64,000 nucleotides of DNA, from positions 62,001-126,000 of the forward strand of contig CAUJIY010000096.1 of the NCBI GenBank assembly GCA_963205295.1, in the 5' to 3' direction. A program made the position numbers and the translations under genes. The notes beneath the pieces are model-generated. The model ran no database searches. It had not been told where the DNA came from and worked only from the letters and a program-made list of their open reading frames with translations. Origin of the DNA: Pseudomonadota bacterium (GTDB taxonomy: Bacteria > Pseudomonadota > Gammaproteobacteria > Steroidobacterales > GCA-2729495). Shown here in pieces: positions 30,310 to 44,773 of the stretch (the stretch's first letter is position 1; each line of letters opens with the position of its first letter).

Positions 30310-31338
30310 TCAGGCCGGCGCCAATTCTTCGAGGTCCCAGCGGGCGCGGGCGGTGATCGCGTAGCTGCGGGTAGCGTCGCGGGACGGGAAACGCCGGCGA
30401 CCAGCCACGGCCACCATGGCAGCATTGTCGGTGCAGAACTCGTGGCGCGGATAATAGACTTCGCGGCCCCGGGCTGTCAGTTCGTCACGCAGCCGCTGGC
30501 GCAACCGCTGATTGGCCCCGACGCCGCCGGCAACCACCAGGCGCGTGAGGGACGTCTGCTCGAGTGCCCGCAGGCACCGGGCCACGAGTATGTCGACGAC
30601 GGCTTCCTGGAACGAGCTCGCGAGGTCGGCCCGCACGGATTCCTCGAGTGGCCGCGCCGCGGCCAGCTGCCTCGCTTCGAGCACCACGGCGGTCTTCAGG
30701 CCGCTGAAACTGAAGTCGAGGCCGGCGCGGTTGAGCATCGGTCGCGGAAACCGGAACCGGTCCGGGCGGCCGGTACCGGCGAGGCGCGCGAGCTGTGGGC
30801 CGCCCGGATAGGGGAGTCCGAGCATCTTCGCGGTCTTGTCGAACGCCTCGCCAGCAGCATCGTCCAGCGTCTGGCCCAGGACCCGGTAGTCGCCGACGCC
30901 GCCGACCGCCACCAGCAGCGTATGCCCTCCCGACACCAGCAGCGCCAGGAACGGAAACCCGGGACGCGGCGTCTCCAGCAACGGCGCCAGCAGGTGGGCT
31001 TCCATGTGGTGGACCGGAATTGCCGGACGGCGCCAGGCTGCCGCCAGCCCCGTAGCGACGGTCGCCCCGACCAGCAGGGCACCGATCAGCCCCGGACCCG
31101 CGGTGTAGGCCACGCCATCGATGTCGCTGCTACGCAGCGAGGACTGTTCCAGGGCCTGCCGGACCAGCGGCAGCAACTTGCGGATGTGGTCTCGCGAGGC
31201 AAGTTCCGGCACCACCCCGCCGAAGGGGGCGTGGATAGCGATCTGGCTGTGGACCAGGTGGGCCAGCAGCCCGCGGTCGTCGTCGAGCAGGGCCACAGAA
31301 GTCTCGTCGCAGCTGGTCTCGACGCCGAGGATGATCAT
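30310..31338 (-). CDS. tsaD: tRNA N6-adenosine threonylcarbamoyltransferase
   Basis: [60 protein letters not shown]. Confidence 0.97.
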   Translation of the reverse strand: MIILGVETSCDETSVALLDDDRGLLAHLVHSQIAIHAPFGGVVPELASRDHIRKLLPLVRQALEQSSLRSSDIDGVAYTAGPGLIGALLVGATVATGLAAAWRRPAIPVHHMEAHLLAPLLETPRPGFPFLALLVSGGHTLLVAVGGVGDYRVLGQTLDDAAGEAFDKTAKMLGLPYPGGPQLARLAGTGRPDRFRFPRPMLNRAGLDFSFSGLKTAVVLEARQLAAARPLEESVRADLASSFQEAVVDILVARCLRALEQTSLTRLVVAGGVGANQRLRQRLRDELTARGREVYYPRHEFCTDNAAMVAVAGRRRFPSRDATRSYAITARARWDLEELAPA

Positions 31339-31363
31339 GGTCGACCCGGGAGTCCCGGCTCCT

Positions 31364-31391
31364 TTGCAAACGGCGCAGGAATGGCTATATT
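31364..31391 (+). promoter_or_regulatory. Putative sigma70 promoter for the rpsU operon (TTGCAA-16-TATATT)
   Basis: TTGCAA at 31364-31369 and TATATT at 31386-31391 in the tsaD/rpsU divergent region. Confidence 0.5.
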
Positions 31392-31402
31392 GTGCGGTCT
31401 CG

Positions 31403-31425
31403 ACCGGCCGCGTGCCGGTTTTTTT
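31403..31425 (+). terminator. Terminator-like hairpin plus T7 in the rpsU 5' leader (possible attenuator)
   Basis: ACCGGC-CGCGT-GCCGGT followed by a T-run (GCCGGTTTTTTTCGCC), between the putative promoter and the rpsU start. Confidence 0.6.
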
Positions 31426-31456
31426 CGCCTGAACATCACGGCCGAGGACGACGAAC

Positions 31457-31672
31457 TTGCCGAGCGTACGCGTCAGAGAAAACGAGCACTTCGATGCTGC
31501 CCTGCGCCGCTTCAAGCGCGCCTGCGAGAAGGCTGGCATTCTCACCGAGCTGCGCCGTCGCGAGTTCTACGAGAAGCCCACCCAGGAACGCAAGCGCAAG
31601 CGTGCCGCCGCCATCAAGCGCCAGCTCAAGCGCTCCTCCCGCGAGAGCAATCGGCGCCGGCGCCTGTACTGA
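31457..31672 (+). CDS. rpsU: 30S ribosomal protein S21
   Basis: [59 protein letters not shown]. Confidence 0.98.
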   Translation: MPSVRVRENEHFDAALRRFKRACEKAGILTELRRREFYEKPTQERKRKRAAAIKRQLKRSSRESNRRRRLY

Positions 31673-31697
31673 TGCGGGCGCCAGTCCTGCACGTGCA

Positions 31698-32150
31698 ATG
31701 AGCAGCACGCTCAAGAGCAGGATCCAGGACGACATGAAGGCCGCCATGCGTGGCGGCGAAAAACTGCGCCTCGGTACGATCCGCATGCTGCTCGCCGGCA
31801 TCAAGCAGCGTGAGGTCGACGAGCGGCGCGAGCTGTCCGACGCCGACGTGCTGCAACTCATCGAGAAGTCCATCAAGCAGCGGCGTGAAGCAGCCGCGCA
31901 ATTTGCCAGCGGTGGGCGCGCCGACCTCGAGGGCAAGGAACTCGAAGAAGCCCGTGTGCTGGAGGCGTACCTGCCGGCACAGCTCGGCGAGGCCGAGATC
32001 AGCGCCCTGCTCGAGGAAACGCTGCGCGCCACTGGCGCCGCCAGCGCGAAGGACATGGGCAAGGTCATGAACGCGCTGCGCCCACAAGTGCAGGGCCGGG
32101 CCGACATGGCCCGGGTCAGCGCGCTGGTGAAGGCCCGCCTCGCCGGCTGA
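31698..32150 (+). CDS. GatB/YqeY domain-containing protein
   Basis: MSSTLKSRIQDDMKAAMRGGEKLRLGTIRMLLAGIKQREVDERRELSDADVLQLIEKSIKQRREAAAQF. Confidence 0.95.
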   Translation: MSSTLKSRIQDDMKAAMRGGEKLRLGTIRMLLAGIKQREVDERRELSDADVLQLIEKSIKQRREAAAQFASGGRADLEGKELEEARVLEAYLPAQLGEAEISALLEETLRATGAASAKDMGKVMNALRPQVQGRADMARVSALVKARLAG

Positions 32151-32238
32151 GCGCGACCCCCGGCGCATGGACGGCGGATCGCGCCGGCCGTTATCCTCGC
32201 CGCTGCACCCCGCGGCGCACAGGGCTCCGACAACCGTC

Positions 32239-33987
32239 ATGACCGGGCGCATCCCCCAGCATTTCATCGACGAACTGCTGCAGCGGGCCGACATCGTCGA
32301 GATCGTCGGCTCACGCGTGCCGCTCAGGAAGGCAGGCCGCGAGTACAAGGCCTGCTGCCCGTTTCACGGTGAGAAGACGCCGTCGTTCACCGTGAGCCCC
32401 ACCAAGGGGTTCTATCACTGCTTTGGTTGCGGCGCGCATGGCACCGCCCTTGGCTTTCTCATGGAGTACGATCGGGTCGAGTTCGTCGCCGCCGTGGAGG
32501 AACTCGCCGCCCGGCTCGGCCTGGAAGTGCCACGGGAAGGTGGTGGTCAGCCACAATCCCCGCTCGCGCCACTCTACGATGTGCTGGCCAGTGCCACGAA
32601 CTTCTTCGAGCAGGCCCTGCGTGCACACCCGGCGGCGATCGAATACCTGCGCGGGCGTGGTCTGGACGGTGAAACCGCGCGCGTGTTTCGCATCGGCTAC
32701 GCGCCGCCCGCCTGGGATGCGCTGCTCGGCGAGTTCCCGGAGGCGCAGGACGAGCGTGCGCGGCTTGCGACCGCCGGCCTGATCGTCGCGCGTGATGGAG
32801 GCGGTTACTACGACCGCTTCCGCGACCGGATCATGTTCCCCATCCGTGACAGCCGTGGCCGCGTGATCGGCTTCGGCGGCCGGGTCCTCGGTGCCGGCGA
32901 ACCCAAGTACCTCAACTCGCCGGAAACACCGGTCTTCCACAAGGGGCAGGAACTTTACGGGCTGTACGAGGCGCGCCAGGCGGAGCGTCGGCTGACGCGG
33001 CTGCTCGTGGTCGAGGGGTATATGGATGTGGTGTCACTGGCGCAGCACGGCATCCGCGATGCCGTCGCCACACTCGGCACCGCCACGACTCCCGACCAGG
33101 TCCGGCGCCTGTTCCGCGTCGTGCCGGAAATCGTCTTCTGTTTCGACGGTGATCGCGCTGGCCGCAGCGCGGCCTGGCGCGCCCTGCAGGCCTGCCTGCC
33201 GGAGGTGCGCGAAGGGCGTCAGGTCCGCTTCCTGTTCCTGCCTGACGGCGAAGATCCCGATTCGCTGGTGCGCAGGGAAGGTGCCGCGGCCTTTGCGGAA
33301 CGTGCTGCCGGCAGCCTGCCACTCTCGGACTACCTGCTCGATGAACTGCGCCGGCAGGCCGGTCCGGACTCGCTCGACGCCCGCGCCCGCCTCGCGGAGC
33401 TGGCACGTCCGCTCCTCGCACTCCTGCCGCCCGGTGTGTATCGCGAACTGCTCACCGACCGGCTGGCCGAGGCGGTCGGACTGCGCCGCGAGCGACTGAC
33501 TGCGGCCCTGGGTGGTGAGCCGGTCAATGCGCCGCCGCCGATACCGGAACGCAGGCCACGATCGGCCGGCCAGCGCCCGTCGTTGGTGCGGCAGGCCATC
33601 ACGCTGCTCGTGCACCGGCCGGATCTCGGCCGTGATGTGCCGGTACCGTCCGGGCTCGGCAACGTCCGCTCGAAGGGCACGGCATTGCTCGTCGAGCTGC
33701 TGCAGCTCACGCGCGATGTACCAGGGCTGACCCCGGGCGCACTGGTAGAGCGATTCCGCGACCGGCCCGAAGGACCGCACCTTGCCGAGATCCTGACCGG
33801 GCAGCTGCTGGTCAGCGAGGCGGCCGCGGCCCGGGAACTGGCCGACAGCCTGCAACGCATCGTCGCTCAGGGACGCGACGAGCGCCTGGCGGAACTCGTC
33901 GCCAAAGCCGCGACCGACGGCCTGACCACCGCAGAGAAAGAGGAATTCCGGCAACTGCAGCGCGCCGGCATCGCGGACAGCGGGTAA
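32239..33987 (+). CDS. dnaG: DNA primase
   Basis: MTGRIPQHFIDELLQRADIVEIVGSRVPLRKAGREYKACCPFHGEKTPSFTVSPTKGFYHCFGCGAHG; TOPRIM VVEGYMDVVSLAQHG. Confidence 0.98.
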   Translation: MTGRIPQHFIDELLQRADIVEIVGSRVPLRKAGREYKACCPFHGEKTPSFTVSPTKGFYHCFGCGAHGTALGFLMEYDRVEFVAAVEELAARLGLEVPREGGGQPQSPLAPLYDVLASATNFFEQALRAHPAAIEYLRGRGLDGETARVFRIGYAPPAWDALLGEFPEAQDERARLATAGLIVARDGGGYYDRFRDRIMFPIRDSRGRVIGFGGRVLGAGEPKYLNSPETPVFHKGQELYGLYEARQAERRLTRLLVVEGYMDVVSLAQHGIRDAVATLGTATTPDQVRRLFRVVPEIVFCFDGDRAGRSAAWRALQACLPEVREGRQVRFLFLPDGEDPDSLVRREGAAAFAERAAGSLPLSDYLLDELRRQAGPDSLDARARLAELARPLLALLPPGVYRELLTDRLAEAVGLRRERLTAALGGEPVNAPPPIPERRPRSAGQRPSLVRQAITLLVHRPDLGRDVPVPSGLGNVRSKGTALLVELLQLTRDVPGLTPGALVERFRDRPEGPHLAEILTGQLLVSEAAAARELADSLQRIVAQGRDERLAELVAKAATDGLTTAEKEEFRQLQRAGIADSG

Positions 33988-34190
33988 AGATCCCGCCACG
34001 CCGGCCGATATACCTCGCGCCCCGGCAGCGGGCCGGCTGCCACCCGGGCACGACGTGGTATTTCTAGTATTTTCATGAGGTTGCCAGCCAGCCGAGGGGC
34101 TGCGGCACCAGACCGGCCACCGGTAGCCGCCCGGCCAGCGGCTGTGGATGGGCGGGCAGCGGCCCCATATAATGCGCGGTTTACGCGTTC

Positions 34191-36053
<1,863 letters not shown>

Positions 36054-36054
36054 G

Positions 36055-36082
36055 AACCCGGCCAGGCAGACCGGCGGGTTTT
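36055..36082 (+). terminator. Probable intrinsic terminator of rpoD
   Basis: Imperfect inverted repeat AACCCGGCC...CCGGCGGGTT followed by TT, just after the rpoD stop. Confidence 0.5.
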
Positions 36083-36107
36083 CGCGGCTGGGTACCGGCA
36101 ACCTCGC

Positions 36108-37595
36108 CTAGGCGCTGCCGACCGGGTCCGGGTAGATGTCGCTCAGCAGCGCGGTGTGCCCACCGGTCTGCACGATGCGGCAGTGCTGTCGGCGCAGCAG
36201 GCGTGGTTCGGCGACGCCGCAGGAGTGCGCGATCACCGCAACCTCCTTTTCCATGCCTTCCTGGTAACGCGCCACGCGCTCGGCCTTGTCGGCCACCACC
36301 AGGCCGCGTTGCAGGTTGCGGTCGTGCGTCGTGATTCCGGTGGGGCAGGTGTTCTTGTTGCATTTCATCGCCTGGATGCAGCCCAGTGCGAACATGAAGC
36401 CACGGGCCGAGTTGATGAAGTCCGCGCCCACGCACAGTGCCCAGGCCACCCCGGCGGGGTTGATCATCTTGCCGCTGGCGATCACCTTGATCCTCTCGCG
36501 CAGGCCGTGCTCGCGCAGCAGGTCGACGACGTGGGGCAGGCTCTCGCGCACCGGCAGCCCGACATTGTCGAGCAAGGTCATGGGAGCGGCGCCGGTGCCG
36601 CCGTCGCCGGAATCGATGGTGATGAAATCCGGGGCGCTCTCGATGCCGCGTCGGTGGACCTCCTCACAGACCTCGGCGAGCCAGTCGTAGGACCCGAACA
36701 CGGTCTTGAAGCCGGTTGGCCGGCCGCTGATGTCACGTACCCGGGCGATGAAATCGAGCAGCGAGCCGGCATCGTGAATTTCCAGGTGGCGGTTCGGACT
36801 GATCGAGTCGCGGCCCTGCACAATGCCGCGGATGCGGGCCACCTCGTCGGTCACCTTGGCTGCAGGCAGGATGCCGCCCTTGCCGGGCTTAGCGCCCTGG
36901 CTGAGCTTGACTTCGATCATCCGCACCTGCTCGTAGTTGGCCAGTTCCCGCAGGCGCAGTTCACTCAGCCGGCCATCGTGATCACGTACGCCATACTTGG
37001 CCGTACCCATCTGGAACACGATGTCGGCACCACCGGCCAGGTGGTAGGGTGCAAGCCCGCCCTCGCCCGTATTCAACCAGCAGCCGGCCGTCCTGGCACC
37101 CTGCGCGAGCGCCAGCACCGCCGGCTTCGAGATCGCTCCGTAGCTCATGGCCGAGACGTGGAAGAAGCGGCTCGTCGTGTACGGCAGCCGGCAATACGGA
37201 CCGAGCGTCACCGCCGAAGTGGGCCGGGTTTCCTCGTCCAGGATCGGATAGGGACAATTGACAAAAATCGCCGTGCCCGCCGGCCGCAGGTCACGGGTCG
37301 AGCCGAAAGGCACGGTGTTTTCCTCGCCTTTCGCCGCGCGATACACCCAGGCGCGCTCGGCCCGGTTGAACGGCATCTCCTCGCGGTCCATCGCGAAGAA
37401 GTACTGGCGGAAAAACTCGCCGATCTGTTCGAACAGGTAGCGGAAGCGCCCTATGACCGGGTAGTTGCGGCGGATCGCGTGCTTCGTCTGCGTCTTGTCG
37501 ATGACGTAGATGACGGCAGCCGCAATGGCTCCGAGACCCACGATGGTGACGAAGGCGTAGGCGAACAGGGCGAGGATCTGACTCACGAGACTCAT
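36108..37595 (-). CDS. FMN-binding glutamate synthase-family protein with N-terminal TM segment
   Basis: [52 protein letters not shown]; hydrophobic N-terminus. Confidence 0.87.
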   Translation of the reverse strand: MSLVSQILALFAYAFVTIVGLGAIAAAVIYVIDKTQTKHAIRRNYPVIGRFRYLFEQIGEFFRQYFFAMDREEMPFNRAERAWVYRAAKGEENTVPFGSTRDLRPAGTAIFVNCPYPILDEETRPTSAVTLGPYCRLPYTTSRFFHVSAMSYGAISKPAVLALAQGARTAGCWLNTGEGGLAPYHLAGGADIVFQMGTAKYGVRDHDGRLSELRLRELANYEQVRMIEVKLSQGAKPGKGGILPAAKVTDEVARIRGIVQGRDSISPNRHLEIHDAGSLLDFIARVRDISGRPTGFKTVFGSYDWLAEVCEEVHRRGIESAPDFITIDSGDGGTGAAPMTLLDNVGLPVRESLPHVVDLLREHGLRERIKVIASGKMINPAGVAWALCVGADFINSARGFMFALGCIQAMKCNKNTCPTGITTHDRNLQRGLVVADKAERVARYQEGMEKEVAVIAHSCGVAEPRLLRRQHCRIVQTGGHTALLSDIYPDPVGSA

Positions 37596-37658
37596 CGGGC
37601 ATTCTCCCGGATCGGGACGGCGACGCTCGCGCGACCGGCACCGGGGCCGGCGCCAGCA

Positions 37659-38702
37659 CTATTTACCATGCTCACCCCCGGATTTCCTGCCGGCCTGCGC
37701 GCGGACCAGGTGCACTTCGAGCGGATAGTGGTCGGACCCGACTGCAGGCCCACGCTGCACGCGGGTGGCCGCAAGCGATTCATCGACGATCGCGTGGTCT
37801 ATCGGTATCTGCAGCGGCAGCAGCCAGCCTGGCCAGGTGCCGTGCAGGCCCTGTGACCGGCGGGCGTCGTGCATGCCGGTGCGCGCCAGGAAGTCGCGCA
37901 GATAAGGTGAAAAGGGGGTGATGTTGAGGTCACCCACCAGAAGGCGCGGCAAGGCCGGGTCCGACGCTGCGAGGATCTGGGCGAGCTGTTCGAGCTGGCG
38001 GTTACGCGCCTGCGCGAAGCGCGGTCGTGTCGGTGAGGCGAGGTGTACGGCGACCAGCCGGACCGGACCGGCGAGCCAGTCCACGGTGGCAATGACGTTG
38101 AAGCTGCCGCGCACACCGAGGTCGGTGCCGAACGCCTCGCGCAACGGATAACGTGAGTACACCCCCAGCCCCCAGGGGCTGCGCCGACTGGCGGCAAGCG
38201 CATGTGGATAGCCCGCGAGCACCGGTTGCAGCGCGCGTGACCAGTCGGGCGTCAGCTCCGCAAGGACGAGCAGGTCCGGTGTGACGGCCTGCAGGTAGCT
38301 GGCGACCCGTTCGTACTCGGTATTGCGATAGTGCAAATTGAGCGACACCACCGATGGCGCGCCGCTCGCGAGTGGCGTCCGGGTGGCAAACCACGGTGCC
38401 AGATAGGGCCAGGCGATCCACAGGTTCACCACCGCTATACCCAAAGCGGCAGTCGCTGCCAGGCGCCGCCCGGCCGCCAGTGCCAGCAATCCGGCCAGCA
38501 GACCGAGGAACCCGTACTGCGGCCGGAAGTGCGTGGCCAGTTCCGTCAGCCAGCCTATGCGGGCGGCAGCGGCGAGAACCGTCGCGATACAGAGTCCGCC
38601 CACCATCGTGACGAGCACGCCATCGAGCAGCCGCCAGACTCCGCGCCGTGAGACAGGACCGGCCATTGGCGCTTCTGTCACCGCGGCCGCCCGTCTACCC
38701 AC
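37659..38702 (-). CDS. Membrane-anchored endonuclease/exonuclease/phosphatase family protein
   Basis: N-terminal TM helices; VVSLNLHYRNTEYERVASYLQAVTPDLLVLAELTPDW, LLVGDLNITPFSPYLRDFL, GSDHYPLEVHL. Confidence 0.88.
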   Translation of the reverse strand: MGRRAAAVTEAPMAGPVSRRGVWRLLDGVLVTMVGGLCIATVLAAAARIGWLTELATHFRPQYGFLGLLAGLLALAAGRRLAATAALGIAVVNLWIAWPYLAPWFATRTPLASGAPSVVSLNLHYRNTEYERVASYLQAVTPDLLVLAELTPDWSRALQPVLAGYPHALAASRRSPWGLGVYSRYPLREAFGTDLGVRGSFNVIATVDWLAGPVRLVAVHLASPTRPRFAQARNRQLEQLAQILAASDPALPRLLVGDLNITPFSPYLRDFLARTGMHDARRSQGLHGTWPGWLLPLQIPIDHAIVDESLAATRVQRGPAVGSDHYPLEVHLVRAQAGRKSGGEHGK

Positions 38703-39375
38703 GACGGCGTCGTCGACGTCGCAGGGTCAGCGCGCGCCAGCCCCGGCGCAATACACGGGCCAGCCGCTCCGGTACCGTGGGTCTGTAGATGGCTGCGTCG
38801 GCAGCGGTGACGGTGCGTGACTGGCGCTGGTACTTCAGCTTGAACCACGCATTGAGATCGGTGCGACGCGCCTGGCGGAACAGCCAGCGGCGCAGCGGGC
38901 CGGAGCTGGCGTCGATCGTGACCGCCATGCCGAAATCGATGAGGAAGGGCTGCCCGTCGGGTCCGACGAGGATGTTGTCCTTGCGCTTGAGGTCGGCATG
39001 CGCGACGCCGGCACCGTGAATGGCGCGGATGAGTGCCAGCAGCTCGGCAAAGAATCGCTCGCGTGCCGCACCGTCGAGCCGCTGCTCGCGCATGGATCCG
39101 CCCGGTACGAACTCGAGCACGAGATCCTCCCCGGCCACCAGCCCGTCGCAGCGCGGAATTCCCCGGATACCCTGCAGGCGCTGGTACACGGCATATTCGC
39201 GCCTGAGCATGGCGCGGCGCGCGCTGCGTGCGAGACCGTTGCCGATCGGCGACTTCACGATACGCGGCCCATCGGCCAGCTCGCGCAGGTAGACCACGCC
39301 TTGGTAGCCGCTCCCGAGCAGCCGGTCGGATTTCCGGGCCACGACGGGCGAGGATGGGTCCCTCTGCCCACTCAT
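38695..39375 (-). CDS. Small protein kinase-like protein (RIO/WaaP-like)
   Basis: LLGSGYQGVVYLRE, HGAGVAHADLKRKDNILVGPDGQPFLIDFGMAV; C-terminal RRRRRRRG. Confidence 0.8.
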   Translation of the reverse strand: MSGQRDPSSPVVARKSDRLLGSGYQGVVYLRELADGPRIVKSPIGNGLARSARRAMLRREYAVYQRLQGIRGIPRCDGLVAGEDLVLEFVPGGSMREQRLDGAARERFFAELLALIRAIHGAGVAHADLKRKDNILVGPDGQPFLIDFGMAVTIDASSGPLRRWLFRQARRTDLNAWFKLKYQRQSRTVTAADAAIYRPTVPERLARVLRRGWRALTLRRRRRRRG

Positions 39376-39388
39376 CGATCGAACGTCC

Positions 39389-39970
39389 TCAGAGATCTCG
39401 GTAGATCCAGAGGAAGCAGGCCGCCGTGTAGGCGATGACCACCGGCTCGAGGTTGCGGCTGAGGCTGGTGCGCAGCGACCACTGGCCACCACGCCGCGGC
39501 ACCAGCGAGCGCGGGATCACCGCGGGTGTCACCTGCTGCCACTGCGCGCAGGGTGCGCCGAAAATCCGCCGCAGCTTGCGATCCTCGTACTCGATGGCTG
39601 TCGGGTAGTAGAACCACCAGAATGCTGCAGAAACCAGCGCCACCCAGATCACCGAACTCGCCAGCGTGAAGCCAACGAGAATCAGCAGATTGCCGGTGTA
39701 CAGCGGGTGGCGCACCAGCGAATACGGCCCGGATGTCGCCAGTTCCTGGTTCTTGACGATGAAGCCCGAGGCATAGAGTCGCACCCCGGCACCGGCCAGC
39801 ACCAGGACAGCGCCGGCGATGAACCAGGCTGCAATAGGCTCGGCAACGAGGGCATACAGCGGCATCAGCAGCAGACCCAGCCCCTGGCGCGCGACCTCCT
39901 GGTAGCGCAGTTCGCGCACGATGTGGGCCAGACCGGTCAGCGGCGGCAGGTCTCTGGTTCGGGTCCCCAT
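39389..39970 (-). CDS. Isoprenylcysteine carboxyl methyltransferase/PEMT-like membrane methyltransferase
   Basis: Multi-TM protein with GVRLYASGFIVKNQELATSGPYSLVRHPLYTGNLLILVGFTL...YYPTAIEYEDRKLRRIFG. Confidence 0.8.
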   Translation of the reverse strand: MGTRTRDLPPLTGLAHIVRELRYQEVARQGLGLLLMPLYALVAEPIAAWFIAGAVLVLAGAGVRLYASGFIVKNQELATSGPYSLVRHPLYTGNLLILVGFTLASSVIWVALVSAAFWWFYYPTAIEYEDRKLRRIFGAPCAQWQQVTPAVIPRSLVPRRGGQWSLRTSLSRNLEPVVIAYTAACFLWIYRDL

Positions 39971-40126
39971 AGCGCTCCGTTGCCAGGTTGCTGGTTCGCT
40001 GGCTGCGGTCGCGACAGTAACAGAATCCCGCACTGGCGGTCACGCCGGCCCCTGCCCCGCGGGCAGCACTGCTAGAATTCGCAGCATCAGCCGTCCCGCA
40101 GGTCGGGACGTCCGGTGGCGCAACAC

Positions 40127-40200
40127 GGGCCTGTAGCTCAGCTGGTCAGAGCGGCGGACTCATAATCCGTTGGTCGCAGGTTCAAGTCCTGCCGGGCCCA
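40127..40200 (+). tRNA. tRNA-Ile2 (anticodon CAT, predicted lysidine-modified); CCA not encoded
   Basis: GGGCCTGTAGCTCAGCTGGTCAGAGCGGCGGACTCATAATCCGTTGGTCGCAGGTTCAAGTCCTGCCGGGCCCA folds as a cloverleaf with CAT anticodon; resembles Ile2 tRNAs. Confidence 0.9.
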
Positions 40201-40306
40201 TTCACGCGCACACTAAAAAAACCGGCCATGGGTCGCAGAACAGGGCAGCGCCTGCCCGTACCCTGCGCCGATCGGCGGATCACGGGCGGGATGCACCCCG
40301 CGTTCG

Positions 40307-42220
40307 ATGGACGGCTGGATCAGACTCACCCGCGAATTGGCTTCTGGCGATGGCCCGGGATGGCTCGCCCTGCTCGGCGTGACCCTGTTCATCGCCCTGG
40401 GTGCGGGCATGGTGCTGGCGTTCGACACCGAGCACTCCCGCAGCCGCTGGCGCCTGCCGGTACCGCATACCCTGCGCGGCCGGATCACGACGGCCATGGT
40501 GCTGCTGGCCACCATACCGGCGATTTCGCTGGCGCTGGTTCTCAGCGATCGCGCCAGCCGGCAGCGTGCCGAGCGGGTGACCGATGCGCTGCAGGCACAG
40601 TCGATCGGCCTCGCCGGCAGCCTCGCCACCGCGATCGACGGCGCTGCTGCCGACCTCGGGAGTCTCGCCAGCCACATCGGCCGCGAGGCCGAGTTCTCGC
40701 CGGCAGCGCTCGAGCGCCAGCTTCGGCTGCACCACGAGTGGGCACCGGCCATGGTGAGCGTGATGGCGGTACGATCCGATGCGACCGTGGTGGCGGCGAC
40801 CGCGCGCGTCGGCGGCAAGGTCACGCTCATCTCCGCAGGGCAGGCCGGCACCATGGATGCCCGTGGTGTCACGACCGCCGTCGCCACCCGCGACCCGGTC
40901 CGCGGCGAGCGTGCCACGCTGCTGCTCACCGCACCGGTCACCACGCCTGGCAGCGCACCCTGGGGCCATGTCACGGCGGCACTCGACCTTGCGACCACAC
41001 CTGCAGCGCAGGGCTGGCTCACCCGCCATCCGCCGGGCGAGGTCATCGTCACGGACGCCACGGGCCGGGTGCTGCTCGCCAGCGCGGGCAGCGGTTTTGC
41101 GCCTCTCGATGTCCTGCCCCCCGCACTGGTGAAAAGCGCCGAACGTACGACCGGTGTGCCCTTCGGGATACCGGCCGGAACCAACGCGACACTATCGGCC
41201 GCATTCATCGGCATCAGCACGTCCTTCGGGCCCGGCCTGCGGGTGCTGTTGCTCGCCCCGGCCGCGACGTTCGCCGCCGCCCGCAGCACGGAACTCGCCG
41301 TGGTGCTCGGCTGGACGATCGGTGCCCTGCTCGTGGCGGGCTGGCTCGCGGTCGCACTGTCGGCGAGCATCACCGATCCGCTGCGAGCGCTCGATGCCGC
41401 GGTCCGTGGTTTCGACCCGGAACACCCGGTGGTGCCCGTCGCACCAGCCGGCACCCCGCGGGAAGTGGCCGTGGTCTTCGAGCAGCTCGGCAGCGTCGGC
41501 GAGCGCCAGCGGGTGGCGTACGACGACCTGCAGCGATCGCTCGCGGAGGGCGAGCGGCTGCGTCGCGAACTGATCAGCGTACTGGAAGGGCGCGAGGCCG
41601 AGATCCACGACCGCACCCAGCGCCTCAAGGCAGCCAACGAGCAGCTCGACCGCCTCAGTCGCACCGACGCGCTGACCGGCGTGGCGAACCGGCGCGGCCT
41701 CACCGAGTTCCTCGATCGCGCCTGGCGCAAGGCGATGCGCACGCAGGGACCGGTGTCGCTGCTGCTGATCGACATCGACCACTTCAAGGCCTACAACGAC
41801 CGCTACGGCCATCCTCAGGGCGACCGCTGCCTGCAGGCCGTCGCCAACGCGCTGCATCACGTGGCCGGCCGGGCGGGCGATCTGGTGGCACGCTACGGTG
41901 GCGAGGAGTTTGCGGCCGTGCTCGGGGATACGGCGCTGGAGGGCGCCCTGCAGGTCGCCGAGCAGGCGCGGTCCGCCATCGAGCGGCTGGGCATCGAACA
42001 CGCATCGGCGCCCGGGCGCATCGTGACGGTGAGCATCGGCGTGACGTCCGCCCTGCCGGTCCGCGGCATGCACCCGGAAGCGTCTCTCGAGGCTGCCGAC
42101 CAGGCGCTGTACGCGGCCAAGGAACAGGGGCGCAATCGTGTCGGCTACAGCATGGTGTCGCACACTGCGCTCTATGACCCGGCGTCGCTGCCGGGCAACC
42201 CCGGGCACCGCCTGTCCTGA
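40307..42220 (+). CDS. Membrane sensor diguanylate cyclase (extracytoplasmic sensor region, HAMP-like, GGEEF)
   Basis: TM segments flank a sensor region; VARYGGEEFAAVL, LLIDIDHFKAYNDRYGHPQGD. Confidence 0.93.
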   Translation: MDGWIRLTRELASGDGPGWLALLGVTLFIALGAGMVLAFDTEHSRSRWRLPVPHTLRGRITTAMVLLATIPAISLALVLSDRASRQRAERVTDALQAQSIGLAGSLATAIDGAAADLGSLASHIGREAEFSPAALERQLRLHHEWAPAMVSVMAVRSDATVVAATARVGGKVTLISAGQAGTMDARGVTTAVATRDPVRGERATLLLTAPVTTPGSAPWGHVTAALDLATTPAAQGWLTRHPPGEVIVTDATGRVLLASAGSGFAPLDVLPPALVKSAERTTGVPFGIPAGTNATLSAAFIGISTSFGPGLRVLLLAPAATFAAARSTELAVVLGWTIGALLVAGWLAVALSASITDPLRALDAAVRGFDPEHPVVPVAPAGTPREVAVVFEQLGSVGERQRVAYDDLQRSLAEGERLRRELISVLEGREAEIHDRTQRLKAANEQLDRLSRTDALTGVANRRGLTEFLDRAWRKAMRTQGPVSLLLIDIDHFKAYNDRYGHPQGDRCLQAVANALHHVAGRAGDLVARYGGEEFAAVLGDTALEGALQVAEQARSAIERLGIEHASAPGRIVTVSIGVTSALPVRGMHPEASLEAADQALYAAKEQGRNRVGYSMVSHTALYDPASLPGNPGHRLS

Positions 42221-42328
42221 CACCGTCGATTGAATTCCTCCCGGACGCCCCCATGACTGGGCCTGAGCCCGTTCGCTGCCGGCGTTGCCGTTCGGCGGCA
42301 AACCCGGGCCCGGAGGAAACAGGCCATC

Positions 42329-44701
<2,373 letters not shown>

Positions 44702-44773
44702 GGGACGTCCGGCCGGCGTCGACAACGCCCGCACCGCGGCGATACCGCGGCGTCACACATCCGCGATCGCGGT

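Noticed and set aside
40127-40200. tRNA-Ile2 as an integration site for a genomic island
   Set aside because: No integrase, no direct repeat of the tRNA 3' end seen nearby, and flanking genes are not mobile types.
40127-40200. Interpreting the CAT tRNA as an elongator or initiator tRNA-Met
   Set aside because: The anticodon arm and TTGGTCGC.GGTTCAAGTCC region resemble Ile2 (lysidine) tRNAs. Final identity still needs tRNAscan/TFAM.
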